From positions 1-13,342 of the forward strand of contig JAAZKO010000056.1 in the NCBI GenBank assembly GCA_012799795.1: a DNA stretch of 13,342 nt, given 5' to 3'. Both the position numbers and the translations under genes were made by a program. The notes under the pieces were generated by a model that worked only from the letters and a program-made list of their open reading frames with translations, did no database searches and was not told the origin of the DNA. Shown piece after piece: positions 4,635 to 11,560 of this stretch. Origin of the DNA: Minisyncoccota bacterium (GTDB lineage: Bacteria; Patescibacteriota; Microgenomatia; UBA1400; PJMF01). Within the stretch, counting starts at the first letter, position 1; each line of letters starts with the position of its first letter.

Positions 4635-6545
4635 ATGTCTAGTAATTTTTTAACTTTAACTAACTTGCGTAACTTATACTTGGACTTTTTTGTTAAAAAA
4701 GGTCATGTTATTGTTCCTTCAGCTAGTTTAGTGCCAGAAAATGATCCTAGCACTCTATTTACTAGTGCTGGTATGCAAGCAATGACCCCCTATTTTCTTG
4801 GAGAAAAGCACCCTCAAGGTCAAAAAATAGCTAATTTCCAAAGATGTTTTCGTAGTGAAGACATTGACAGGGTGGGTGACAACAGCCATACAACTTTTTT
4901 TGAAATGTTGGGCAATTGGTCTTTTGGTGATTACTTCAAAAAAGAGCAAATCGAGTTCTTTTTTGAATTTCTTGTTGATGTTTTAAATTTAGATCCCTCG
5001 CACCTTTATGTTTCAGTTTTTGCAGGCAATAAAGATTTAAATATTCCCAGAGATGAAGAGAGTGCTCACCTTTGGCAGGACTTATTTCAAAGAAAAGGCG
5101 TTGAAGCAAAAATTATTAACAATCCACGACAGGGCTTGCAAGGAGGCAGAATATTTTTTTATGATGAAGAGAAAAACTGGTGGTCTAGATCTGGTGTTCC
5201 GGCATCTATGCCGGTTGGCGAATTAGGTGGGCCCGATAGTGAAGTTTTTTATGATTTTGCTGCTATTGATGATGTTCAGCACTTTCATCAACAATCGGCT
5301 TTTGCCGATCAAGCTTGTCACATTAATTGTGATTGTGGACGTTTCTTAGAAATTGGTAATAGTGTGTTTATGCAATATCAACGCACTCAAGATGGTTTTA
5401 AAGAATTGGCACAAAAAAATATTGATTTCGGTGGAGGTTTAGAGCGCTTATTAACTGTAGTAGAAGGACAATCAGATGTTTTTCAAAGCAGTGCCTTTAC
5501 TGGGATTATTGAAAAGTTAGTAGAGCTAAGTCAGAAAGATTATAAAGAAGCACAATTACAACCCGCTTTTCGTATCATTGCCGATCACATTCGAGCCAGC
5601 GTTATGTTAATTGCTGATGGAGTTTTACCTAGCAATAAAGAGCAGGGCTATTTATTGCGCCGTTTGATTCGGCGTTCTTTGAGACAGGCCAAACATCTGA
5701 ATTTGGAAAAGGAATTTTTATTAGATATTGTTCCAGAGGTAATTAAGTTATACCAAGATCTTTATCCTCAACTAAAAGCAAAAGAAAAACACATTGACGA
5801 TGTTTTAAAAAACGAAGAGCAAAAATTTAACAGAACACTGAGGCGTGGTTTAAAGGAATTTAATCGTTTAATAGTTAACAAAGATCAGTTAACAGCTGAT
5901 TTGGCTTTTAAGCTCTATGAAAGCTATGGTTTTCCTTTTGAATTATCTATTGAAGAGGCGAAGACAAGAGGTATAGCTATTGAAGAACAGATAGAAAATA
6001 AAATAGCGGAAGCTAATCAGCAACATGCAGTTTTGTCTCGTCAAAGCGCCACGGAAAAATTTAAAGGAGGTTTAGCAGATCACAAGGACAGAACAACTGC
6101 TTTCCATACGGCCACTCATTTATTACAGGCTGCTTTAAGAAGAGTATTGGGCGATCAAGTTCAACAAAAAGGCTCTAATATTAATGTTGAGCGATTGAGA
6201 TTTGATTTTAGTTATGATCAAGCATTAAGCTCAGAAGAGTTAGCAAAAATAGAACAATTACTCAATCAATGGCTAAAAAATGATTTACTAGTATCAAGCG
6301 AAATTCTATCAAAGAAAGAAGCTATTGAATCTGGAGCCATTGCTTTTTTTGCCGACCGTTATCCAGATGAAGTTAAGGTTTATACCATTGGCGATCCTGA
6401 GGATTGGGTTTCCAAAGAACTTTGCGGAGGACCTCATGTTGAGCATACTACTCAAATAGCTCGTTTTGGAAATTTAGAGATCTTTAAAGAGAAAGCGGTG
6501 GCTGAGGGTGTTCGCAGAATTTATATTCGTTTTAAAGCGATTTAA
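4635..6545 (+). CDS. alaS: Alanine--tRNA ligase, compact form lacking C-Ala
   Basis: This enzyme charges tRNA-Ala, and also tmRNA, with alanine in the cytoplasm. The class II core is complete: FTSAGMQAM (42-50), motif 2 NFQRCFRSEDIDRVGDNSHTTFFEMLGN (67-94, in two parts) with SFGDYF (96-101), motif 3 FGGGLERLL (265-273), then the tRNA-binding helical block with ADHIRAS (316-322) and SNKEQGYLLRRLIRRSLRQ (333-351). The editing domain keeps its zinc ligands, H491-x3-H495 and C597-x3-H601. Between YGFP (431-434) and H491 there are only about 55 residues, where E. coli has about 150, so the beta-barrel subdomain that normally precedes the HxxxH block is missing. The chain ends just after VRRIY (626-630), so the C-terminal C-Ala/DHHA1 domain is absent: 636 residues against 876 in E. 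coli. A Cys cluster, C228/C232/C234, sits before motif 3. The short AlaRS is typical of CPR bacteria as I recall them; no downstream fragment encodes the missing domain. Confidence 0.95.
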   Translation: MSSNFLTLTNLRNLYLDFFVKKGHVIVPSASLVPENDPSTLFTSAGMQAMTPYFLGEKHPQGQKIANFQRCFRSEDIDRVGDNSHTTFFEMLGNWSFGDYFKKEQIEFFFEFLVDVLNLDPSHLYVSVFAGNKDLNIPRDEESAHLWQDLFQRKGVEAKIINNPRQGLQGGRIFFYDEEKNWWSRSGVPASMPVGELGGPDSEVFYDFAAIDDVQHFHQQSAFADQACHINCDCGRFLEIGNSVFMQYQRTQDGFKELAQKNIDFGGGLERLLTVVEGQSDVFQSSAFTGIIEKLVELSQKDYKEAQLQPAFRIIADHIRASVMLIADGVLPSNKEQGYLLRRLIRRSLRQAKHLNLEKEFLLDIVPEVIKLYQDLYPQLKAKEKHIDDVLKNEEQKFNRTLRRGLKEFNRLIVNKDQLTADLAFKLYESYGFPFELSIEEAKTRGIAIEEQIENKIAEANQQHAVLSRQSATEKFKGGLADHKDRTTAFHTATHLLQAALRRVLGDQVQQKGSNINVERLRFDFSYDQALSSEELAKIEQLLNQWLKNDLLVSSEILSKKEAIESGAIAFFADRYPDEVKVYTIGDPEDWVSKELCGGPHVEHTTQIARFGNLEIFKEKAVAEGVRRIYIRFKAI

Positions 6546-6631
6546 GCACTCAGTTCTTCAAAATTATCTAAAACTCTGCTTTAATATAACTGGAGGTTTT
6601 ATTTAAACCGATTCTTTATTATCCAAATAAT

Positions 6632-8887
6632 ATGCCCAATTTATTAAAAAAAATTACAAAAGGAAGAAAAGAAAAACAAACTAAATTTGCAAAAGGCAAT
6701 TTAGCTGAAGCAGATTTGTTTATTTCTATAATTCTCTGCGATCAAGAACTGCAAACCGCTTTAGTTGACAGAAAACAAGAGATTAAAGAATATTCAAGCA
6801 TTAAAACTTATTTTGATCGCCAAGATCTATTGACTCAACTTGATCAATCTTTACAAGATTTGGGGACTTTAGCTGATGAAGTAGCCGATTGTGTATTTAT
6901 TTTTGATGAAAATTGGTTAAAGGATGGTGATTTGTTAGATAGTAAAAAGGCGATAGTTAAAGAACTGTCAGAAGACTTAAGCTTGACTGCCCTTGGGCAA
7001 ATGAGTATTACGGAGGGTATCCATCAGGCTCGAGTGATGAAAGACCCTCATGATTCTTCTATCACGCTCTATTTACGTGAAAAAGATTTTGATTTACTTT
7101 TAATTAAACATGGAAAATTATTAGCTAATTTAAAAATTGGTAGATCAGGCAAATTAAAAGACGACTTGCAAGAAGGTTTGGCTAGAATCAGTCAAGATTT
7201 GGGCGAGCAAGGCAAGTATTTTCCTAATAGGGTTTTTCTCAGCTCCTTAAGTCTTACAACTAAGGCTTTGAACAAGGAACAGGAAGAACTTCAAGCTGTT
7301 GACTGGACAAAAATAGCTGGTTTTTTGCAGGCTCCAGAATTTACAGTTTTAAGCGCAGACTTTTTAATTAAGGCGTTAAGTTTGGTTGCTAGTCAAATGC
7401 TATCTGATGATTTTAAATCAAAATTAACTCAAGAACTTGATGGAATTACTAGTTCTCCAGAAAAAAACCTTCTCAATCAGGTTCAAGTAGACGCAGATCA
7501 AGACTTGCCAGTTGAGGAAAAAAGGGTGAGTAGCTTTGGTATTGATTTAAGTTCAGAGAAAGTTAATTTAAATCAAAATGTTAGTGATGAATTTGCAGTT
7601 GATGATAGACAGTCTGAAGAAATAATTAATCCAAATCTTGGTCAAGCAATAAATCTATCAGCTGATGATATTCCATCAAAAAAACCTTTAAAAAGTAAAA
7701 GAAACACTGCTTTGAAACATTTTTTTAGAAAAAATCGAAAATCTTTATTGATTGGAGCCACCGGAGGTTTTTTGGCTTTAATTGTTTTATTTTTATTATT
7801 TTATTTATTTTTGTCAAATATTACGATAAAAATTACTGCAAACGAAGAAATATTGCAAAAAAATTTAAAAATTATTCTCGATCCTCAACTGGCTAAATCT
7901 GATTTTAGCCAAAATTTGCTTAAAGCTTCACTGGAGCAAAAGGAAATTGAAGGGGAAGATTCATTGAGTACTACTGGCATTAGCTTGGTAGGAGACAAGG
8001 CTCAAGGACGAGTAAAATTATTTAACAAGACTTTTACTGAGAAGACTTTTTCAAGCGATACGATTCTTAAATATGAAAACATCTCATATCTGTTGAATGA
8101 AGAAGTAACGGTAGCAGCGGCTAATGCTAAAGAAGAAGAAAGTGGGAAAAGCATTGATTATGGCAGCGTAGAAATCGCAGCTACAGCTAAAGATATTGGA
8201 GCTGAGGCAAACATAGCTAAAGATAGTAAGCTACAAGTTGCTGATTTTAGTGAGGACACTTATTCAGCTACAGTTATTGATAATTTTTCCGGCGGATCAA
8301 GTCGAGAGGTAAGAGTTGTTTCTCAAAATGATTTGGACAAGTTATTAAGTCAGTTAAAAGAAAGTTTAAATAAAATAGCAGTAAATGAATTTGGTGACGA
8401 GTCCAAAGATGGTGTCCATTTTGTTCCTACGAGTAATAATCGCATTGTTTATTTCGAATATGATCAAGAAGAGGGTGATGAAGTAGAAACTTTATCGTTA
8501 AAAATGACTCTGGAGGTGGAGGCAGTTAAATATTTATCTAGTGATTTAAAACAATTAGCTGAGGCAGTTTTGCTTTTAGATTTACCAGAAAACTATGATT
8601 TTATAGATGAGGAACCATCATTGCTTAGTGATGAGCCTAAGCCAGCGGCAGATGATAGCAATCGTTTAGTTTTAGATGCCGAATTATCTGCTAAAGCCAG
8701 AGCAATCATTAATGAAGATTCATTAAAGGATTTAATTTTAGGTAAAAACTTAGATGAAGCAAAAAATAATTTAGAGGAACAAGAGTCAATCGATCGGGTT
8801 GAAATAATTTTACAACCAGCTTTCGTGGCTAAATTATTCAAAAAACTGCCGAAAGATCCTAAGCGCTTTAATTTTCTTATAGATTGA
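6632..8887 (+). CDS. Large bitopic membrane protein: possible actin-like (PilM/FtsA-like) N-domain and baseplate-J-like exterior part
   Basis: A 751-residue protein in four parts. (1) Residues about 25-260 form a soluble domain with FIFDENWLKDGDLLDSK (89-105), a paired ITLYLREKDFDLLLIKHGKLL (144-164, in two pieces) and ILPADF-like VLSADFLIKAL (239-249). This order of strands resembles degenerate actin-fold proteins such as PilM/FtsA. (2) A low-complexity acidic linker follows, about 265-355. (3) A basic stop and one TM helix lie at 371-394. (4) The exterior part has GDKAQGRVKLFNKT (454-467), VTVAAA (492-497) and FSGGSSREVRVVSQNDLDK (552-570), the pattern of the baseplate J/gp47-like proteins common in CPR genomes. 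The actin-like call is inference from pattern memory; no intact ATP-binding motif is evident. The function is unknown. The ATG at 6632 has no adjacent SD; a strong GGAGG at 6592-6596 is 35 bases too far upstream. TATTAT (6617-6622) lies 9 bases before the ATG. The stop is 1 base before the sortase start. Confidence 0.7.
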   Translation: MPNLLKKITKGRKEKQTKFAKGNLAEADLFISIILCDQELQTALVDRKQEIKEYSSIKTYFDRQDLLTQLDQSLQDLGTLADEVADCVFIFDENWLKDGDLLDSKKAIVKELSEDLSLTALGQMSITEGIHQARVMKDPHDSSITLYLREKDFDLLLIKHGKLLANLKIGRSGKLKDDLQEGLARISQDLGEQGKYFPNRVFLSSLSLTTKALNKEQEELQAVDWTKIAGFLQAPEFTVLSADFLIKALSLVASQMLSDDFKSKLTQELDGITSSPEKNLLNQVQVDADQDLPVEEKRVSSFGIDLSSEKVNLNQNVSDEFAVDDRQSEEIINPNLGQAINLSADDIPSKKPLKSKRNTALKHFFRKNRKSLLIGATGGFLALIVLFLLFYLFLSNITIKITANEEILQKNLKIILDPQLAKSDFSQNLLKASLEQKEIEGEDSLSTTGISLVGDKAQGRVKLFNKTFTEKTFSSDTILKYENISYLLNEEVTVAAANAKEEESGKSIDYGSVEIAATAKDIGAEANIAKDSKLQVADFSEDTYSATVIDNFSGGSSREVRVVSQNDLDKLLSQLKESLNKIAVNEFGDESKDGVHFVPTSNNRIVYFEYDQEEGDEVETLSLKMTLEVEAVKYLSSDLKQLAEAVLLLDLPENYDFIDEEPSLLSDEPKPAADDSNRLVLDAELSAKARAIINEDSLKDLILGKNLDEAKNNLEEQESIDRVEIILQPAFVAKLFKKLPKDPKRFNFLID

Positions 8888-8888
8888 T

Positions 8889-9848
8889 ATGGCTAAAACT
8901 ACTCCTCAACTAACTAAACAAAAAAAACAGTTATTAAACCTGTATCGACAGGCTCTCAAAGATGGAGTGGCTATCCAAGATTTAAACAAAAAAGTTAATT
9001 ATTTTTTGAAACAAGATAAGGCTAGTCTAAAAGGCGAACAGCATTTGGACGAACAAATTAAAATGAATTTTTGGCGACGTTTACCAAGAACTATCAGAGT
9101 GGGGGCAACTTTATTACCATTAGCACTAATAGCTTTTGGTTTGGTACTTGCTCTATCTGCTTTATGGCCAATAATTGACTACTATTTACCCTGGAAAAAA
9201 GAAGAAGAAATAGCTTTATTATCACCAATTCCTCACTCTCAGTTATTGCTTGGCAATCCTTTAATTTCTGCTCAAGCTCAAGTTGATGTGGAAGAGAATC
9301 CAATGGCGGGTTTAGATACCCAAGTTGAGCCAGTAATTTTAGACCAAGCTGTGGATTTTACCGACTTAACTAATTGGTTTGGCGATGATTTAGAAACTGT
9401 GGAATTAAGTACTAGTGAGTTTATTGAATATAGTTTAGAAATTCCTAGTTTAAATGTTAGTAGTGCCAAAGTAAGAGTTGGAGGGAGTAACCTCAATCAA
9501 AGCTTGATTCATTATCCCGGCACGGCTTTACCAGGACAATTGGGGGCACCGGTAATTTTTGGCCATTCCGTTTTGCGTCAATTTTATAATCCTAGTGAAA
9601 ATAATCCTCGTCGCTATAATTCAATTTTTAGTAAAATTATGATGCTAGAAAAAGGCGAAAAAATTTATTTAACCCATGATAATGTAAAATATACTTACAT
9701 AGTTCAGGGTAAGACTGAAGTGAAGCCGAACGATACTTTTATTCTCGCTCAACGCGTTGATGTACGTCAACTAAAATTAGTTACCTGTATACCGGAGGGA
9801 ACTACTTTACGTCGTGGTATAGTGACTGCCCAACTAGTTAAGGAATAG
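8889..9848 (+). CDS. Membrane-anchored sortase
   Basis: A 319-residue transpeptidase of the sortase family. The N-terminal 60 residues are charged and probably cytoplasmic, one TM helix lies at about 70-97, a 70-residue acidic linker follows, and the catalytic beta-barrel occupies 178-319. The catalytic triad is visible: H226 in PVIFGHSV, C300 in KLVTC (TLxTC-type motif) and R309 in TTLRRG, nine residues after the Cys as in many class D/E-type enzymes. Sortases cut a C-terminal sorting motif and join the protein to an envelope amine. No LPxTG-like substrate with a hydrophobic tail and basic end is encoded in this window, so the target is unknown. The N-terminus carries a longer cytoplasmic segment than usual. 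The start overlaps the preceding gene's context (stop TGA, 1 base, ATG), which implies translational coupling with the baseplate-J-like protein. Confidence 0.9.
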   Translation: MAKTTPQLTKQKKQLLNLYRQALKDGVAIQDLNKKVNYFLKQDKASLKGEQHLDEQIKMNFWRRLPRTIRVGATLLPLALIAFGLVLALSALWPIIDYYLPWKKEEEIALLSPIPHSQLLLGNPLISAQAQVDVEENPMAGLDTQVEPVILDQAVDFTDLTNWFGDDLETVELSTSEFIEYSLEIPSLNVSSAKVRVGGSNLNQSLIHYPGTALPGQLGAPVIFGHSVLRQFYNPSENNPRRYNSIFSKIMMLEKGEKIYLTHDNVKYTYIVQGKTEVKPNDTFILAQRVDVRQLKLVTCIPEGTTLRRGIVTAQLVKE

Positions 9849-9863
9849 ATAAATTTAGGAAAA

Positions 9864-10265
9864 ATGTCAATAATTTTAGCAATTGATTATGGTTTGGCTC
9901 GAATCGGTTTAGCCATTTCTTATGTTGGTTTAGCTGAGCCACTTAAAGTAATTAAAAATGATTTAACGGCTAGCAAGTTAAATATTGGCGACCAAGCTTT
10001 AGAAGAAATTAAAAACATAATAGAAAAAGAAAAAGTCGAGAAAATAGTTTTAGGTATTTCTGAACAAGAGATGGCGAAAAAAACCTTAGAGTTTTCTGAG
10101 CATTTAAAATCGCTATTTTCATTAGACGTTATTTTGGTTGATGAGGCATTATCTTCTTATGAAGTAGAACAAAGATTGAAAGAATTGCCAAAAAAAAACA
10201 GACGCCAAGCAATTGATCATTATGCGGCAGCCATTATTCTCGAAAACTATTTAGATTTATGCTAG
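9864..10265 (+). CDS. ruvX: Putative Holliday junction resolvase / pre-16S rRNA nuclease, YqgF/RuvX family
   Basis: A 133-residue RNase H-like fold nuclease of normal family length. Conserved acidic residues are D8 in AIDYGLARIGLAIS (first strand), E94 in LVDEALSS and D118 in AIDHYAAAIILENYL, the three expected catalytic positions. In E. coli the homologue (YqgF) processes the 5' end of pre-16S rRNA; recombination roles are also proposed. The usual DER motif is DEA here, so the Arg after the catalytic Glu is lost, and the glycine-rich VGLP loop is shortened to VLGIS. An SD-like AGGAAAA (9857-9863) supports the ATG at 9864. It lies 15 bases after the sortase and 13 bases before mltG, apparently in one operon. 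Confidence 0.88.
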   Translation: MSIILAIDYGLARIGLAISYVGLAEPLKVIKNDLTASKLNIGDQALEEIKNIIEKEKVEKIVLGISEQEMAKKTLEFSEHLKSLFSLDVILVDEALSSYEVEQRLKELPKKNRRQAIDHYAAAIILENYLDLC

Positions 10266-10278
10266 ACTAAGTTTCTTA

Positions 10279-11280
10279 ATGCCAAATTCTAAAAAAAAAC
10301 CCTCTTTTTTTATTCCTTTATTGTTAATTTTTTTAATAGCAATAGTTTCTGGATTAGTGATTTTTATTTCTCTTTTGCAGGCGGTAGATAGCAGCGATCA
10401 AAGCACTGTCACTTTTCTTATTCCAAGAAACCAATCAACTCAGCGCATTGCTGAACGTTTAAAAGAAGAGGGACTTATTCGTTCAGTTTTAGCTTTCCGT
10501 TGTGTTGTTTATCAAAAAGGTTTGCAAAGTAAAATTCAAGCTGGTTCTTTTAAACTAAGCCCAAGCTTATCAATCAATGAACTAACACAGATTTTAAGTA
10601 GGGGAACTGACGATCTATGGATTACTCTCCCAGAGGGATGGCGACGTGAAGAAATAGCGGCTAGTCTAGCCAAACAAGAGCTTGTTAATTTTGATGAGCA
10701 GGAGTTTTTAACTTTGACCAATGGTCTAGAGGGACAATTATTTCCCGACACTCATTTGTTGCCTAAAAGTATCACTACACAAAGTATTGTTAATATTTTG
10801 TTAGATACTTTTGAAAAAAAGGTGTTGTTAAATTTAGGTGATGATTTAGCTAAGAGTAAATTAGATCTCAAGCAAATTTTGACTCTTGCCTCTTTAGTTC
10901 AAAGAGAAGGCGTCTTGGACGATGAGGGATATAATGACATGCCGCTTGTAGCTGCTGTCTTGTTTAATAGACTAGAGATTGGCATGCCACTTCAAGTTGA
11001 TGCATCGCTGCAATATATAAAAGGTTATAGTGTGACCGAGCAAACTTGGTGGGCTAATCCCACTCCAGCAGATAGAAAATTAGATTCGGTTTTTAACACT
11101 TATCAGAATCTCGGCTTGCCTCCATCACCAATTTGCAGTCCTAGTCAGAAGGCTATTGAAGCTGTTCTTCATCCTCAGACAACTAGTGCCCTATATTATA
11201 TTCATGATCTTTCTAATAAAATTCATACGGCAGAGACCATTGAAGGCCACAACGCCAATGTGAATCAATACTTGCGTTAG
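10279..11280 (+). CDS. mltG: Endolytic murein transglycosylase MltG (YceG-like)
   Basis: A 333-residue bitopic membrane enzyme that cuts nascent glycan strands and so ends or releases peptidoglycan chains. An N-terminal TM helix lies at about 9-33. A LysM-like small domain follows (TVTFLIPRNQSTQRIAERLKEEGLI, 43-67, in pieces, and AGSFKLSPSLSINELTQIL, 88-106), then the catalytic YceG domain: ITLPEGWRREEIA (115-127), EGQLFPDTHLLP (151-162), LASLVQREG (203-211) with the likely catalytic Glu at 210, VLFNRLEIGMPLQVDASLQY (227-246), NTYQNLGLPPSPICSPS (273-289) and the final YYIHDLSNKIHTAETIEGHN block. The usual EKE/ERE is QRE here, so only the second Glu is kept. The start at ATG 10279 lacks an SD and lies 13 bases after ruvX, suggesting coupled translation. 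The end of the gene may overlap a promoter (11272-11300). Confidence 0.94.
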   Translation: MPNSKKKPSFFIPLLLIFLIAIVSGLVIFISLLQAVDSSDQSTVTFLIPRNQSTQRIAERLKEEGLIRSVLAFRCVVYQKGLQSKIQAGSFKLSPSLSINELTQILSRGTDDLWITLPEGWRREEIAASLAKQELVNFDEQEFLTLTNGLEGQLFPDTHLLPKSITTQSIVNILLDTFEKKVLLNLGDDLAKSKLDLKQILTLASLVQREGVLDDEGYNDMPLVAAVLFNRLEIGMPLQVDASLQYIKGYSVTEQTWWANPTPADRKLDSVFNTYQNLGLPPSPICSPSQKAIEAVLHPQTTSALYYIHDLSNKIHTAETIEGHNANVNQYLR

Positions 11281-11300
11281 CTCATACTTCCTGTTACAAT
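11272..11300 (+). promoter_or_regulatory. Possible promoter for an RNA leader upstream of rpoB
   Basis: The -35 TTGCGT (11272-11277, inside the last mltG codons), a 17-bp spacer and -10 TACAAT (11295-11300) with TGT before it make a 5/6 extended -10. Transcription would start near 11307, at the beginning of the structured spacer before rpoB. Confidence 0.45.
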
Positions 11301-11306
11301 GCACGA

Positions 11307-11463
11307 TTGTCTAAAAAGAGATTTTAGCCTAAGGCAATAGTAAGTAGCAGAACTAATTTGTGACTTTTGTTCTAAAAAACAATAAAACAGCTAATTAAAC
11401 TTAGCACAGCAAGCAACAAACAATCTTAGCTGTGTTTTTTTGCTATTGTTAAGGTTTTTTTTT
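11307..11463 (+). ncRNA. Candidate structured leader or small RNA with nested terminators
   Basis: This is the non-coding spacer between mltG and rpoB. It contains a hairpin CTAAAA-AGAGA-TTTTAG (11311-11327). A long-range helix CAATAG/CTATTG (11335-11340 with 11443-11448), flanked by CCTAA/TTAAGG (11328-11332 with 11449-11454), is followed by nine T (11455-11463). Inside it sits the terminator at 11403-11441. ACAGCTAA (11387-11394) can pair perfectly with TTAGCTGT (11426-11433), competing with the terminator stem, and CTAA/TTAG (11391-11394 with 11401-11404) can sequester that competitor. This could be an attenuator of rpoB or an independent small RNA of about 135-155 nt. The family was not recognised; boundaries are inferred from the promoter and the T tracts. 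Confidence 0.35.
11403..11441 (+). terminator. Rho-independent terminator between mltG and rpoB
   Basis: CACAGC-AAG (11405-11413) pairs with CTT-A-GCTGTG (11425-11434) to give nine pairs with a single bulged A and an 11-base loop, extended by G-T and A-T, and followed directly by seven T (11435-11441). It would end the long + strand transcript carrying mltG, or act as an attenuator for rpoB. Confidence 0.6.
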
Positions 11464-11491
11464 AATAAATAAGATTATAAGCACTTTAAAT

Positions 11492-11513
11492 TTTAAACTA
11501 GACGTAGTTTAAA
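11492..11513. repeat. Palindrome TTTAAACTA-GACG-TAGTTTAAA before rpoB
   Basis: A perfect 9-bp inverted repeat with a 4-base centre, located 47 bases upstream of the rpoB start. It overlaps the -35/spacer region of the likely rpoB promoter, so it could be an operator. No T tract follows, so it is not a terminator. Confidence 0.55.
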
Positions 11514-11526
11514 TTATTATTATAAA
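11499..11526 (+). promoter_or_regulatory. Possible promoter of rpoB
   Basis: TAGACG (11499-11504) and TATAAA (11521-11526) are 16 bp apart. An overlapping alternative is TTTAAA (11492-11497) with TATTAT (11515-11520) at 17 bp. Either gives a leader of about 30-35 nt that includes the rpoB Shine-Dalgarno. The AT-rich background lowers certainty. Confidence 0.35.
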
Positions 11527-11560
11527 TCAAGAACGAAGAAAAATTTAGCAAGGAATTTTC

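Noticed and set aside
4755..4949. Minus-strand frame inside alaS
   Set aside because: It is an antisense shadow of the strongly conserved AlaRS motif 2 region.
8885..8887. TGA recoding (Gly), as in Gracilibacteria
   Set aside because: This TGA is followed one base later by the sortase ATG and fits a normal stop. No real gene here has in-frame TGA.
6632..8887. Phage tail or contractile injection system, suggested by the baseplate-J-like region
   Set aside because: No sheath, tube, spike or other baseplate gene is nearby, the protein has a TM helix, and this domain is common in CPR membrane proteins.
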